64,000 nt of DNA from Dehalobacter sp. 12DCB1 (GCF_004343605.1 NZ_POSF01000001.1:1-64000); one strand, 5' to 3'. Shown: positions 10,814 through 20,953, numbered from the stretch's first letter. Numbers and translations: made by a program. Notes: a model not told the origin generated them from the sequence alone.

Positions 10814-11177
10814 CTTTTTTCTCCCGTATGATCTCTACCGATATATCCTTAAGAATTCCGGGAACCGGGGCATTTGGCTTATGTACCTCTACCCGGACAC
10901 CTGAACAGGAAAATCCATTTGTAATTTCCAAGGCTATTTTTTCGGCAAGTGTTTCAATCAGCTGATAACGCTGATCAACGACACAATGCCTGACCACTTG
11001 ATAGACTTCGGCATAATTCACCGTCTCAGCTAAACTGTCCTGCATGTTAACCGGCTTCTTCAAGAAGATGTCCACGTCAATAACAAATCTTTGGCCGAGA
11101 ATCCGTTCCTCCTCCATCACACCATGGTAAGCATAAAGCTCTATCCCTCGCAGGCGGATGACATCATTTTCCTTCAT
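10782..11177 (-). CDS. folB: Dihydroneopterin aldolase
   Basis: Cleaves dihydroneopterin to 6-hydroxymethyldihydropterin and glycolaldehyde. The 131-residue protein shows IRLRGIELYAYHGVMEEER near the N-terminus (catalytic Tyr and Glu of the family), the VNYAEVYQVV strand, the LIETLAEKIAL motif and a terminal VEVHKPNAPVPG substrate strand. GGAG precedes the ATG at 11177. It overlaps folP by 14 bases and folK by 32. Confidence 0.95.
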   Translation of the reverse strand: MKENDVIRLRGIELYAYHGVMEEERILGQRFVIDVDIFLKKPVNMQDSLAETVNYAEVYQVVRHCVVDQRYQLIETLAEKIALEITNGFSCSGVRVEVHKPNAPVPGILKDISVEIIREKKDESILKFGEQ

Positions 11178-12363
11178 AATCTTCTCCTCTTTGCCGGCGT
11201 ATAATCAAGTCAGCCATCAGCGCAGCTTTTTTATTCTCGGGGACGTCATGCACACGCAGGATATCTGCGCCTGCAGCAATTCCAAGTGTCCCCAGGGCAA
11301 TCGTCGGTTCCAGTCTTTGGTCCACCGGAAGGTTCAGAGTCTTGCCAATCACAGATTTGCGGGATACACCCAGAAGAAGAGGACACCCTAACGATTTAAG
11401 TTCATCCAACCGGCTTAAGACTTCCATATTCTGTTTCGGGGTTTTACCAAACCCAATCCCCGGATCGACAATAATTTGATTCCGCGTCAATCCGCAGCCA
11501 AGTGCCATTTCAATGCTCCGTTCCAGGAATGACAGTATTTCACCCATCATATTCTTATATTCTGTATGGTCCTGGTTATGCATAATCACTACCGGGGCTT
11601 TATATTCTGCGATAACGCCCACCATATCAGGGTCTTTTTGTAGGCCCCAGATATCATTAATGATATGGGCGTCTAACTGCAAGGCCTTAGCGGCAACAGC
11701 TGCTTTTTGAGTATCAATCGATATCGGAACCGGACAGATCGGTATAAGTGCTTTAAGTACCGGTTCAAGTCTGGACCACTCTTCTTCGGCGCTGACGCCC
11801 CCATATCCAGGGCGAGTGGACTCGCCGCCGATATCAAGCATATCGGCACCGTCTGCAACCATTTTTTCGGCCTGTTTTAAAGCATTCTCGATGTTATCAA
11901 ATTTTCCGCCATCGGAAAAAGAATCCGGTGTAACATTCAGGATTCCCATGATCAGGGTCTTTCTTCCCCACTCAAGAATTTTTCCCCTGCAATCGATCAC
12001 TCCGGCCGGAGGTGTATCTAAATAGACCAACATTTCACGGAGGGACTCGGCAAGATACTGGCACTCTGGGGACATTGAGCTAAGTTTATCCGCTAGTCTG
12101 TTTAACTGCTTATAGTTACCAAGAAGAAATACATCGCTTTCCGGTGCTCCACTGTCGAGCAAATCTTTATGGACAGCTGCATCCCCACCGAAGGAGAGCA
12201 TTTCCTGTTTCAGAATCAATGCCACCGGAGCTGGTACATTCTCCAGCTTGATCGGTTTGGTTAAAGCCTTGCCATTCATATGTTGAAGGGCGCCAAGGTC
12301 AACGCCAACCTGGCTGAGAGCTTTTTCAGCCTGCAATAGGCTATCTATTTTGAGCCATCGCAT
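11164..12363 (-). CDS. folP: Dihydropteroate synthase with N-terminal extension
   Basis: Joins the pterin pyrophosphate to p-aminobenzoate. The pterin-binding TIM barrel occupies about residues 130-399, with ILNVTPDSFSDGG, GADMLDIGGESTRPG, SIDTQKAAVA, IINDIWG, VDPGIGFGKT, LGVSRKS and ILRVHDV. The first ~130 residues are an additional helical domain that is absent from short FolP proteins but known in several clostridial ones. I choose the ATG at 12363, which has GAAGG 8 bases upstream; the ATG at 12387 has its purine-rich run directly against it. It heads folP-folB-folK. Confidence 0.93.
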   Translation of the reverse strand: MRWLKIDSLLQAEKALSQVGVDLGALQHMNGKALTKPIKLENVPAPVALILKQEMLSFGGDAAVHKDLLDSGAPESDVFLLGNYKQLNRLADKLSSMSPECQYLAESLREMLVYLDTPPAGVIDCRGKILEWGRKTLIMGILNVTPDSFSDGGKFDNIENALKQAEKMVADGADMLDIGGESTRPGYGGVSAEEEWSRLEPVLKALIPICPVPISIDTQKAAVAAKALQLDAHIINDIWGLQKDPDMVGVIAEYKAPVVIMHNQDHTEYKNMMGEILSFLERSIEMALGCGLTRNQIIVDPGIGFGKTPKQNMEVLSRLDELKSLGCPLLLGVSRKSVIGKTLNLPVDQRLEPTIALGTLGIAAGADILRVHDVPENKKAALMADLIIRRQRGEDYEGK

Positions 12364-12445
12364 ATTGTACGCCTTCAAACTTATCATTCCTCGTCTTCAT
12401 ATTTAACTCTGTATCTCCAATTCAGAACCTTCACCTGTCATCAGG

Positions 12446-13150
12446 TTATTCCGCTTCAGCCATAATAGCATATTTAAGTGAATAACTCCCTTTATAGGAT
12501 GGAACTGTCACTGTTTCTCGGGTTATATCAACTTTTCTTCCAAATTGTTTCAGGTCGATCGCGACCATATTCGTTAAATAGTCGACAAGAACCTCCTGAT
12601 CTCCTATGGCCAGAATTTCATACGTAGTTCCGCCAATCCTGCTAATCGGAACAGAATTGACCAGGATCGTCGCTGTTCCACTGAGGACAATCGAAGTCGA
12701 TGCGACAATCCGTTGACTATTGATACTGATTGCTTCTGCTCCTGCCAACCGCAAGACATTCACAATCTCACGCAGTTCATCTGTACTCAGCGGGATCACC
12801 GCATCCGTATCCGAACCGCTGTCCTTGACAATCATTTTGACACCCGGCCCGGAAACTGTGATGGTCCCGTCAGCAATTTTAAGCTGATCGAGTCTTGCCG
12901 TAAGATAGGGATTCTCACTCTTTTTATTCTTATATTTTTCTAATTCTGCTGATATTCGATTGTACTCTTCCTGCAGGGAATCATTTTCATCCTGCAAGGT
13001 TTTCATTACCGTATCGGTTTGCTCGACCCTCTGCTGCTGGATTTTTTTTGCACTGTCCATTTCCCTTTGCGCCTGAAACTGAAGGGAAATTAAAAAGCCA
13101 ATCGCTACGGAGGCAATGGTCGCAACCGTTATAACATGTTTGTTTATCAA
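12446..13150 (-). CDS. DUF881 family membrane-anchored coiled-coil protein
   Basis: The 234-residue protein has one N-terminal membrane segment (about 6-24), then a charged coiled coil (about 28-78). A DUF881 domain follows (GPGVKMIVKDSG...LREIVNVLRLAGAEAISINSQRIV). Relatives (YlxW/YlxX) usually sit near ftsZ or sepF and are thought to act at the envelope or divisome; their function is unknown. It starts 3 bases after the stop of a second DUF881 gene, so the two look like a duplicated pair in one transcript. Confidence 0.85.
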   Translation of the reverse strand: MINKHVITVATIASVAIGFLISLQFQAQREMDSAKKIQQQRVEQTDTVMKTLQDENDSLQEEYNRISAELEKYKNKKSENPYLTARLDQLKIADGTITVSGPGVKMIVKDSGSDTDAVIPLSTDELREIVNVLRLAGAEAISINSQRIVASTSIVLSGTATILVNSVPISRIGGTTYEILAIGDQEVLVDYLTNMVAIDLKQFGRKVDITRETVTVPSYKGSYSLKYAIMAEAE

Positions 13151-13153
13151 CGC

Positions 13154-13867
13154 TTAACCCTCCTTGACAGGCTGTGCATACTTATAAGTATACTGTTTGG
13201 CCGCAGGTACGGTAACAGGTTCTTTTGGATAGATTGGTTCACGTGTAATTCCAAATTGTTTTTGATAATCACCCAGAATATCCCACATATAGAACTGCAG
13301 GGCAGATTTGAGATCACTCTGACTGCCGATTGCAACAATATTATAAGGTGGCATCTGTCTCGTGCCGTTGATTTGAATATACGAACCGCTGCAAAATATT
13401 TCCGTTTTTGACGTAATCCGCTGATCATTAATCGCAACGGCCTCTGCTCCGCCGTTCCATAACGCATTGACGATTGCCCGCAAATACTCCTCATGAATGT
13501 AATAGTTCCCATCGTTCACATTACCGGTACTCCGGTCTCGATCAGAATCGTCCAGGACAATAATGATGCCCGGACCGCTTAGCGCCACAAGCCCGGAACT
13601 GATCTTGGCCTGCTCCAATTGTTCAGAGGCCAGGGCCTCAGCACTTGCTCCGGCTTGATATTTCGTCAGCTCTGCCAAAAGCTTGTCGTTTTCACCGGCC
13701 AGTTGTTCATTTTCCATTTCCAACTGAAGAAGACTCGGAAGATTGACCTCCTGAGAGGAAGCATTCTGACCCGTCATATAGGACTTAATGACTATAACGA
13801 TAAAAACACCGATCAGCAGCATACCAACGCTGATCATCAACCGTGCCATTAACTTTTTGTCTTGCAT
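13154..13867 (-). CDS. DUF881 family membrane-anchored coiled-coil protein (upstream paralogue)
   Basis: The 237-residue protein has an N-terminal membrane helix (about 9-28), a short coiled coil (about 45-75) and the same DUF881 core as its neighbour (SGPGIIIVLDDS, HEEYLRAIVNALWNGGAEAVAINDQRI). The two are clearly homologous but diverged, so the duplication is not recent. Role unknown; both are expected at the outer face of the membrane. Confidence 0.85.
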   Translation of the reverse strand: MQDKKLMARLMISVGMLLIGVFIVIVIKSYMTGQNASSQEVNLPSLLQLEMENEQLAGENDKLLAELTKYQAGASAEALASEQLEQAKISSGLVALSGPGIIIVLDDSDRDRSTGNVNDGNYYIHEEYLRAIVNALWNGGAEAVAINDQRITSKTEIFCSGSYIQINGTRQMPPYNIVAIGSQSDLKSALQFYMWDILGDYQKQFGITREPIYPKEPVTVPAAKQYTYKYAQPVKEG

Positions 13868-13922
13868 CTGAATTCACCCCGGCCTATTCCGACATTTGAT
13901 ACTTATACTTTCTATACACTGT

Positions 13923-13950
13923 AAAAAGGACACCCAAATGGGTGTCCTTG
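13923..13950 (-). terminator. Intrinsic terminator of ndk
   Basis: Perfect 10-bp stem AAGGACACCC / GGGTGTCCTT with a 4-base loop, starting 4 bases after the ndk stop on the minus strand and followed by TTTTAC. The T-tract is short but the stem is strong. Confidence 0.8.
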
Positions 13951-13953
13951 TAT

Positions 13954-14403
13954 TTACTCACTTAGCCAATCTTCACCGGCTTTTGCATAATGAAGAATCT
14001 CTGCCGGTTTGAAGTACAAGGAAATTTCCCTTTCGGCACTTTCCACAGAATCTGAGCCGTGGATGACGTTTCTGCTGATGTCCATTGCATAGGCACCCCT
14101 GATGGAACCAGGATTGGCATTTGCAGGATTGGTCGCGCCCATCATTTCTCTAGCCATAGCAACGACATTCTTTCCTCCCCAAACCATCGCCACGACTGGA
14201 GCAGACATAATATACTGAACGGTAGGTTCAAAAAAACCTTTGCCCTTATGTTCTTTATAATGTTCTTCCGCCAACTCCCTGTCTACTTGGATCAATTTTA
14301 AGCCAATAAGCTTAAAACCTTTTTTTTCAAATCTGCCAATCACTTCACCAACCAGACCTCTTTGAATGGCGTCCGGCTTAAGCATAAGAAAAGTTCTTTC
14401 CAC
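13954..14403 (-). CDS. ndk: Nucleoside diphosphate kinase
   Basis: Exchanges terminal phosphates between nucleoside di- and triphosphates. The 149-residue protein begins VERTFLMLKPDAIQRG and contains the catalytic histidine in the signature NVIHGSDSVESAEREI near residue 115, plus the RGAYAMD segment. The start is a GTG at 14403 with GGAGG 6 bases upstream; the open frame reaches 63 bases further without any conserved sequence. A terminator follows at 13923-13950. Confidence 0.96.
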   Translation of the reverse strand: MERTFLMLKPDAIQRGLVGEVIGRFEKKGFKLIGLKLIQVDRELAEEHYKEHKGKGFFEPTVQYIMSAPVVAMVWGGKNVVAMAREMMGATNPANANPGSIRGAYAMDISRNVIHGSDSVESAEREISLYFKPAEILHYAKAGEDWLSE

Positions 14404-14472
14404 GGGAATCCTCCTTAAACGTCTTTGATTGTTATTTAAGCTCAGATGAGCTGATGACCATGGCACAAATAC

Positions 14473-16365
14473 TTAGGCGTTTTCATTTTCTTCTTTTGAT
14501 TTATTATTTTCTGCACTGCTACTGTCAGCGGACAAAGGTGTGTCATAAGAATCACCTATGCGTGACTCGTCATATTTGGCAATGATATCCTGGAAAGAGT
14601 CTGCCTCCAGCGTTTCATTCACCATCAGAGCCTCGGCAATTGCATGCAGAGTCTCAATTTTCTCTGAAATGATATCCTGCGCTTTCTGATAAGATTCATC
14701 AATGATACGGCGCACCTCATGATCAATCGCCTGGGCTACAGATTCACTGTAATTACGGTCACGCGCAATATCACGTCCCAGGAAGACCTGTTCTTCTTTG
14801 TGACCGAACGTTACCGGTCCGAGCTCTTCCGACATCCCAAGTTCGGTAATCATTTTTCTTACGATGCCAGTCGCACGTTCCAGGTCGTTGGAGGCGCCAG
14901 TACTGATCTCATGCAAAACCAGAGCTTCGGCTACTCTGCCGCCCAAAAGCATGGTGACCTGGTCAAGCAGCTGGGACTTCGTCATATAGTTGCGGTCCTC
15001 TTTCGGCAGCAACAGGGTATAGCCTCCTGCCCGGCCTCTTGGAATGATCGATACCTTGTGCAGAGGATCGGTATGCGGAAGGTATTCTCCCAGAAGCGCA
15101 TGGCCGGCTTCATGGTAAGAAACCAGTTTCTTTTCAAAATCACTGATTACCCGGCTTTTCTTTTCCGGACCAGCAATAACTCTTTCAATCGAATCTTCCA
15201 GCGTCTTCATATTGACTTTCTTCTCATTGCGCCGGGCTGAAAGCAAAGCAGCCTCATTGACCAGATTGGCTAGATCGGCCCCTGTAAAACCGGGAGTTCT
15301 GCGTGCTAATACTTCAAGGTTAACATCTGAAGCTAACGGTTTACCGTTGACATGTACCTTCAAAATTTCCTCTCTTCCTTTGATATCCGGAAGAGTAACG
15401 ACAATCTGTCTGTCAAAACGTCCGGGACGGAGAAGGGCGGGATCCAGGATATCCGAACGGTTGGTCGCAGCAATGATGATAACACCTTCGTTACCGTTAA
15501 ATCCATCCATTTCGACCAGAAGCTGATTTAGGGTCTGCTCACGCTCATCATGGCCACCACCTAAGCCGGCACCGCGCTGACGTCCCACAGCATCAATTTC
15601 ATCGATAAAAACAATACAGGGGGAATTCTTTTTGGCCTGTTCAAAAAGATCCCTCACCCTTGAGGCTCCAACACCGACAAACATTTCCACAAAATCGGAA
15701 CCGCTGATACTGAAGAATGGAACTCCGGCTTCTCCGGAAATGGCTTTCGCCAGCAAGGTTTTTCCGGTTCCGGGAGGGCCAAAAAGGAGTACGCCTTTCG
15801 GAATCTTGGCTCCAATCTCATTAAATTTTTTCGGTGATTTCAGGAACTCTACAATTTCTTCCAATTCTTCCTTAACTTCATCTGCGCCTGCAACATCTTT
15901 AAACGTATACTTGTGTTCATCCGTTACCAACCGCGCCCTGCTTTTGCCAAATTGCATGACTTTGCCTCCGCCGCCTTGGGTTTGCTGCATCATATAGAAG
16001 AACAGCCCAAAAATAAACAAGAACATCAGAAGCGTCGGCAGGACAGAAACCCACCACGGCACAGTGGCCGGAGGCTCAAATGTAAGGTTGATATTTTGTT
16101 TTTCCATCTGATCCAGAAGTGTTTGATCTCCCGAGGGACCGGCGACTTCGTAGACCTTGCTGTCTTTCATGGTAACGGTATAGACGTAATATTTATCATT
16201 GACCTGAACGGAAACATCACTGACGCCGCCCGAAGCAATCGCCTGCTTAAAAGCATTATATTTTAGACTGGTATCCTTTTCTTCAGGAGGATTTGCCCAT
16301 TTAATAAGCAAAACCGCAAGAAGAATAATCAACAAATAGATTGCGACATTTTTTAGTATTTTCAA
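14473..16365 (-). CDS. ftsH: ATP-dependent zinc metalloprotease FtsH
   Basis: Membrane-anchored AAA+ protease that degrades misfolded membrane proteins and regulators. Its 630 residues comprise a membrane helix (about 7-22), an external domain, a second membrane helix (about 107-127) and the AAA domain with Walker A GPPGTGKT and Walker [10 protein letters not shown]. The second-region-of-homology arginines, the protease domain with HEAGH zinc ligands (about 420) and a hydrophilic tail follow. The start is TTG at 16365 with GGAGG 8 bases upstream. It follows tilS on the same strand, the usual tilS-(hpt)-ftsH order with hpt missing. Confidence 0.97.
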   Translation of the reverse strand: MKILKNVAIYLLIILLAVLLIKWANPPEEKDTSLKYNAFKQAIASGGVSDVSVQVNDKYYVYTVTMKDSKVYEVAGPSGDQTLLDQMEKQNINLTFEPPATVPWWVSVLPTLLMFLFIFGLFFYMMQQTQGGGGKVMQFGKSRARLVTDEHKYTFKDVAGADEVKEELEEIVEFLKSPKKFNEIGAKIPKGVLLFGPPGTGKTLLAKAISGEAGVPFFSISGSDFVEMFVGVGASRVRDLFEQAKKNSPCIVFIDEIDAVGRQRGAGLGGGHDEREQTLNQLLVEMDGFNGNEGVIIIAATNRSDILDPALLRPGRFDRQIVVTLPDIKGREEILKVHVNGKPLASDVNLEVLARRTPGFTGADLANLVNEAALLSARRNEKKVNMKTLEDSIERVIAGPEKKSRVISDFEKKLVSYHEAGHALLGEYLPHTDPLHKVSIIPRGRAGGYTLLLPKEDRNYMTKSQLLDQVTMLLGGRVAEALVLHEISTGASNDLERATGIVRKMITELGMSEELGPVTFGHKEEQVFLGRDIARDRNYSESVAQAIDHEVRRIIDESYQKAQDIISEKIETLHAIAEALMVNETLEADSFQDIIAKYDESRIGDSYDTPLSADSSSAENNKSKEENENA

Positions 16366-16500
16366 TCGGAGATCCTCCTCTCGTTGATGAGAAACATATT
16401 ATTAATACTTAAAGTACAGCATTCGAAACGTTTGAAAACTATGAGATATTATATCATGTGGTTTCCTATTTTACAATGAATCCAAAATAGTAGTAAAGGC

Positions 16501-17910
16501 TTATATTTCAGCCACAAGCAAATACAGTCTGGAAGATTGCGGGCCAGCTGGCAAAAGGCTGTCTCCCCTGCATACGCCTGGGATCCAGAAGACGAGATCG
16601 CCAAAAGCAAAAAACGGAATCTTATCACGTTCCCCAGCAGGGATATGTTTGTCCTGAAAAACCTTTTTAATTGCTTTATGCCCTAAATTCTTAAAATAAA
16701 TACGGTCTCCGGCCTGTCTCGTTCTATATACTAAAGGCTCAGTCTGAACAGACATCTGGTCCGGGTCAAGTTCCGTACTCCATAAAACATGCTGTCCTTC
16801 CGGGTAAAAATTAAAAATCCCCACCTGTACTTTTAATTCAGTAATTTTATTCCAAATGTTCAAAGCAAGCGGCAACTTGACAAAAAGGCGGGTCTTTTCA
16901 ATTCTATCTTTCCCGGAAATATGCTCTTTTGATTCTATATCTACATTAAAAAAGAAAAGGCCTTGCTTGACAACTTCTACCTTAAAACCCGGAAGATCCT
17001 GGCGCCATCCGGTCTGTTTCCCTTTATGCATCCAAAGTTTAACAAATCTAAACGCTGGCCCTCTTGTTTCTCCCGATACCTGCGAAGCCGCTCTCCGAAG
17101 CAGGCGGGAAAGGATTGCCTCCGGTTCCTTCCAAGCTTCGTGCGAAAGCAGGACTCCGGTATGATCTGCCTGGAGACAGTACCTGAGCCACAAAGCTTCC
17201 GTCTGGACGCAAATATATTCTTCGTCCCAGCGCAGCAGTTCCGCTGTTCGTCCCAAAGCATCCGTAATCTTCTGATTATATTTGCTTTCCAGTTCAGGGA
17301 TTAGCTCGAGTCTGATCTTATTCCTGTAATAGTCCGTTTCCAGATTGCTCTTGTCAATTGAATAGGGAAGATTTTGGACTTTGCAGTATTCTAGGATTTC
17401 TTGTTTTGTTACCGAAAGAAGCGGACGGATGATTTTGTCTTTTACAGGATAAATGCCTGCAAGTCCTGTTGTTCCGCTTCCTCTTAAGAGACGGTAGAGA
17501 ACAGTTTCCGCTTGATCTCCCAAATGATGGGCAGTGGCCAGTAAATCACAGCCCCACGCTTCCATGTCTTCCTTCCAGCGGGCATAGCGCCATTCTCTTG
17601 ATGCTTCCTGAAAACTTTGGCGGCAAACTAAAGCGTTGTGTTTTGCATCAAATTCATGCAAAATAAATCCTGCTTTCCATTTCCCGGCAAGATTCTTAAC
17701 GAGCTCCGCTTCCTCGTCGGCTTCTTTTCTGACCTTATGATTGACATGCGTAATAACAAAAGAAATATTTTTATCTTGATTTTCGCATGAATAGCGGTAA
17801 ATGACATGAGCCAGAGCCACCGAGTCCGGTCCTCCCGAAACAGCTACAAGTACTTTGGACTGAGACGGAATTTGTTGCGGCAATACCTCTGAGCTCAATC
17901 TTTCATACAT
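16501..17910 (-). CDS. tilS: tRNA(Ile)-lysidine synthase
   Basis: Modifies C34 of the CAU-anticodon tRNA(Ile) to lysidine so that it reads AUA. The 469-residue protein has the N-type ATP pyrophosphatase loop VAVSGGPDSVALAH (about 24-37) and HHLGDQAETVLYRLLRGSGTTGL. A linker domain and the C-terminal TilS domain (GDRIYFKNLGHKAIKKVFQDKHIPAGERD) follow. GGAG precedes the ATG at 17910. It lies between spoIIE and ftsH. Confidence 0.95.
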   Translation of the reverse strand: MYERLSSEVLPQQIPSQSKVLVAVSGGPDSVALAHVIYRYSCENQDKNISFVITHVNHKVRKEADEEAELVKNLAGKWKAGFILHEFDAKHNALVCRQSFQEASREWRYARWKEDMEAWGCDLLATAHHLGDQAETVLYRLLRGSGTTGLAGIYPVKDKIIRPLLSVTKQEILEYCKVQNLPYSIDKSNLETDYYRNKIRLELIPELESKYNQKITDALGRTAELLRWDEEYICVQTEALWLRYCLQADHTGVLLSHEAWKEPEAILSRLLRRAASQVSGETRGPAFRFVKLWMHKGKQTGWRQDLPGFKVEVVKQGLFFFNVDIESKEHISGKDRIEKTRLFVKLPLALNIWNKITELKVQVGIFNFYPEGQHVLWSTELDPDQMSVQTEPLVYRTRQAGDRIYFKNLGHKAIKKVFQDKHIPAGERDKIPFFAFGDLVFWIPGVCRGDSLLPAGPQSSRLYLLVAEI

Positions 17911-18047
17911 TATTTTCTCCGCAGCCTTCCTAAAATCGTATTAATACTATTCTCTCTAGATTTTGCCGATTTGTCAAAGTGTTCGAAACAAAAATATTTC
18001 TTTTTTGACTATAAGGGTTAAATCTTAACAACAGCTTAAAACCCGGT

Positions 18048-20171
18048 TTAATTTCTAGCATCTTTTCCGGCCAAGTCCTTCCTCTTCACAACCAGAACAA
18101 CTCCGTCATCTTCCAGGCAGTCGCCGGACAGTCTTCGTGCTTCTTTGACAATACTATCGGCCAAATCCTGCGAAGTCAAACTTTTGTTGTTCTTCAGATA
18201 TTCTTTGAGCCAGTCATCCTTTCTTTTAGCTACATCCAAGATTCCGTCAGTTACGATGACAAGCGTCTCGTCTTTAAAAGGAATATCAATCGCCGGAATA
18301 TCAATATCATTCAGTATACCAGCCGGCAGACTTGATGTTTTTACTGCATCTACTTTGTTTCTGCTGATGATATAGGTTGGTGCTGCTCCAATTTTTATCA
18401 ACCTGGCTTGATTTGTCTCGATATTCAACACGGCCATGTCGACGGTGACAAAGCTCTCTTCCGGAGAACGTAAAACCAAGATCGAATTGAGAGCTTTGAT
18501 GGCACTCTCCGGTTCAAAACCAGTACTCAGAAGTTGTTCCAGTATTGTAAGCGCCGCTGAACTCATCCTGGCCGCCTCTTCCCCTGCGCCCATACCGTCA
18601 CAGATAATCAGCGCATTTTTGGATGAAGATAACGAAACCGAACTGAAATTATCTCCGCTTATCCCATTACCAGTTTTAATAAAAGAGCCGATACCCAGAT
18701 CTAAAACCAGTTTATGCTTGCGGGACCAGACCAGTGGCTTTCCGTCTTCGTGATTATGCTGAGAATGAAGTTCCTGGGCGAGGTGCCCGATCACCTGAGA
18801 TACACTTCTGTACTGACCAGCCAAGGCTTCCCTGTTTATAGCCAGACGTTTTTGCCAAACCTCTTTGTCCTTTTCTTGTTCCAGAATAAATTGAGCCGCC
18901 AGTATGACTTCCTCAAGTTTACTGCATTTTCCCCATTCGACAGGCACTTTCTCCTGATTGATTTGGTCTGAAGCCTCACCGGTTTGTTTTCTTTGAATTT
19001 TTTTCTCTTCATAGGCAAACAAGTCATACATAAAATGATAAGTTTGATGGAAATCCTGCTGCCAGCAATAATTTGAATCTGGGCAATGCCGGCATATCTT
19101 ATCAACCAGGGTATTCATCATTTCCGGTACTTCCGGCTGCAGCCTGGATTCAAGTCCTGCCGCCTGGAAACCATAAGCGAGCTGATCAAATAGGTCGCCA
19201 ACGGTTTTGACTTTACTTACGGTTGTTTCAATTTCTGGCATTACTTTATTCTTCAGAAAAGACTTTTCATGTTTTCCGGGTAATAAGAAAAACATAAGAA
19301 GCGCAAGCGCGGACGAATAAAGATGAGAAGTCAAAAATGTCTCATTGACAAAAAAAGAAGCCATTAAAATAGAGGCGCTGTAGGCAGCTGCAATTCCCAT
19401 CTTGCCGAAACGAGTAAATCCTCCGCAGATAAACCCCAGTAAGCTGTAAAGTCCCGCATCAATCAGGTTATCGATTCCAAGGTTCCATTTTAACAAAAAG
19501 CCTAAAATTGCTCCGACACCTGCAGCTGAACCGGCTCCGTATTTATAGGCCACAAAAAGCAGGAAAAACCCCATAAATGTGATTTGTAAATTGATTTTCC
19601 CAAAAGTGAGCCCTTGTAAGCCACTTAAGCAGACTGCCAGCACCAAAATCCACACCATACCTTGTTCACCCTTGAAACTGCCCTTCATGAGGCTCTCCTT
19701 ATGAAGAAACGCAAAGAAAAAAATGATTGAAAAGCCTGCCGCAACAATGCTTTGGACCATTACCAGTAAGATAGACTCCTCCCCAAAGCTATTGGTAAAC
19801 CATGATACGCCTAATCCGGGCAGTAAAGTTCCAAGTGCCGTAAACCCTGCGAGAAGAAGTATTTTGTTCTTGCTCTCTTTGATCATCTGAATTGCCAGAA
19901 CGCCTAGAACCGCACTCGGCATAACTTCCAGAAATACAGAAAAATCCTGGACAGATACCAGACCGATCGCAATTCCGGTAAGACCTGGCAGAATCCATTT
20001 TTTCATATTCATGCCGAGAACTGCAAGATAGGCAACAGCAAATGGATAAATACCCAATAGGTTTGCCCGAGCTGTTAAAAAACCTCCGATAACAATTAGA
20101 CATTGTATTCCCAGAGAGTCAGAAAATCGATTAATAATTTTCTCAGCTTTGAGTGTTGCCCATTCAGCCAT
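18048..20171 (-). CDS. spoIIE: Stage II sporulation protein E, PP2C-type phosphatase
   Basis: Dephosphorylates SpoIIAA to release sigma-F in the forespore and localises to the polar septum. The N-terminal ~310 residues are a polytopic membrane domain of about ten helices. The middle has a cysteine cluster (CRHCPDSNYCW). The C-terminal ~200 residues form the PP2C phosphatase with DGMGAGEEAA and TDGILD acidic metal-binding motifs. I choose the ATG at 20171 (707 residues), with AGAGGTGG just upstream, over an ATG at 20258. Length is somewhat below the ~820 of Bacillus subtilis. It stands alone between terminators, as usual for spoIIE. Confidence 0.95.
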   Translation of the reverse strand: MAEWATLKAEKIINRFSDSLGIQCLIVIGGFLTARANLLGIYPFAVAYLAVLGMNMKKWILPGLTGIAIGLVSVQDFSVFLEVMPSAVLGVLAIQMIKESKNKILLLAGFTALGTLLPGLGVSWFTNSFGEESILLVMVQSIVAAGFSIIFFFAFLHKESLMKGSFKGEQGMVWILVLAVCLSGLQGLTFGKINLQITFMGFFLLFVAYKYGAGSAAGVGAILGFLLKWNLGIDNLIDAGLYSLLGFICGGFTRFGKMGIAAAYSASILMASFFVNETFLTSHLYSSALALLMFFLLPGKHEKSFLKNKVMPEIETTVSKVKTVGDLFDQLAYGFQAAGLESRLQPEVPEMMNTLVDKICRHCPDSNYCWQQDFHQTYHFMYDLFAYEEKKIQRKQTGEASDQINQEKVPVEWGKCSKLEEVILAAQFILEQEKDKEVWQKRLAINREALAGQYRSVSQVIGHLAQELHSQHNHEDGKPLVWSRKHKLVLDLGIGSFIKTGNGISGDNFSSVSLSSSKNALIICDGMGAGEEAARMSSAALTILEQLLSTGFEPESAIKALNSILVLRSPEESFVTVDMAVLNIETNQARLIKIGAAPTYIISRNKVDAVKTSSLPAGILNDIDIPAIDIPFKDETLVIVTDGILDVAKRKDDWLKEYLKNNKSLTSQDLADSIVKEARRLSGDCLEDDGVVLVVKRKDLAGKDARN

Positions 20172-20339
20172 AATGCCACCTCTTCCATTTAATGGAATCA
20201 TTATAGCTGATGACGGCCGCGAAGCTTGTCTAATTCGGGAATCTTCATGGGCAATCATTTTTCTTGCTTCAGCAAAAAAACGATTGGCGTTGTATCATCT
20301 CCGAATATAACCGCTGAATTGACATGATATTACCTAATC

Positions 20340-20389
20340 AAAAAGCGCCGCCCTTAACAAATTTAAATAATTCGTTACGGCAGCGCTTA
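20340..20389 (-). terminator. Terminator downstream of divIC
   Basis: Long imperfect stem on the minus strand: AAGCGCTGCC (20388-20379) pairs with GGCGGCGCTT (20352-20343) around an AT-rich loop, followed by TTTTTG. It separates the divIC/yab operon from spoIIE. Confidence 0.75.
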
Positions 20390-20412
20390 TTACATATATT
20401 TTTTCATTGATA

Positions 20413-20733
20413 TTAATTCCCCGACTCTTTCGGAGCTATTAAAATTTCTCCTTTACGAACCAGTCCAAGCTTTTCTCTGGCTAATTGCTCCACATAACTC
20501 GGGGTATTTAATTTCTCTATTTCCTCATGCAATTGATCATTTTGAGCAATAATCTGAAGCTTTTTATTCTCGAGTTCTGCTTTTTGCTGCTCAATGGAAT
20601 GATCCAGCTGAAGCAGCTGATAGGACCAGCTTCCGCCTAACATCAAAGCAATTCCCAAAACAATTACAAATATTGGATTTATCTTTTTTATTTTCTTTTT
20701 TGTATACTTCTTATTATTTCTCATTTCCCTCAT
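20413..20733 (-). CDS. divIC: DivIC/FtsB-type septum formation initiator
   Basis: The 106-residue bitopic protein has a basic N-terminus, one membrane helix (about 21-40) and a periplasmic-side coiled coil (about 44-75). It ends in the family's YVEQLAREKLGLVRKGEILI motif. It is expected in the FtsL-DivIB-DivIC divisome subcomplex. Its position downstream of yabQ and upstream of spoIIE is the Bacillus divIC locus. It overlaps the small HTH gene by 20 bases. Confidence 0.92.
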   Translation of the reverse strand: MREMRNNKKYTKKKIKKINPIFVIVLGIALMLGGSWSYQLLQLDHSIEQQKAELENKKLQIIAQNDQLHEEIEKLNTPSYVEQLAREKLGLVRKGEILIAPKESGN

Positions 20734-20953
20734 CGTCCTCCAACGGATAATTCAGCCCTAACTCATGATCCTGGATGATTCCGATGATTTGATATCCTTT
20801 GGTCTTGGCCCTTACGAGCATGGTTGAAACAGAACTGCTGCTTATCCCCAGAACCTTGGCGATATCCTCGACGGAATGCCCGCTTTCTTTAAGCATGACA
20901 GCTTGTCTCTCCCGGAAACTCAGTTTTTCCAATCCCCGTATTTCCCAGTGCAA
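20714..20953 (-). CDS. Small sigma-region-4-like helix-turn-helix protein
   Basis: The 79-residue protein is mostly one HTH unit: LSFRERQAVMLKESGHSVEDIAKVLGISSSSVSTMLVRAKTKGYQ resembles sigma-70 region 4 or a LuxR-type HTH, followed by an acidic tail. No other domain is present, so it is either a small DNA-binding regulator or a degenerate sigma-factor piece. The start is probably TTG at 20953; a second TTG eight codons in is possible. It sits between yabQ and divIC, where Bacillus has nothing, and overlaps divIC by 20 bases. Function unknown. Confidence 0.75.
   Translation of the reverse strand: MHWEIRGLEKLSFRERQAVMLKESGHSVEDIAKVLGISSSSVSTMLVRAKTKGYQIIGIIQDHELGLNYPLEDDEGNEK

Noticed and set aside
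14719..15240. 173-codon plus-strand frame opposite ftsH
   Set aside because: Shadow of the FtsH coding sequence; no ribosome binding site or recognisable domain.
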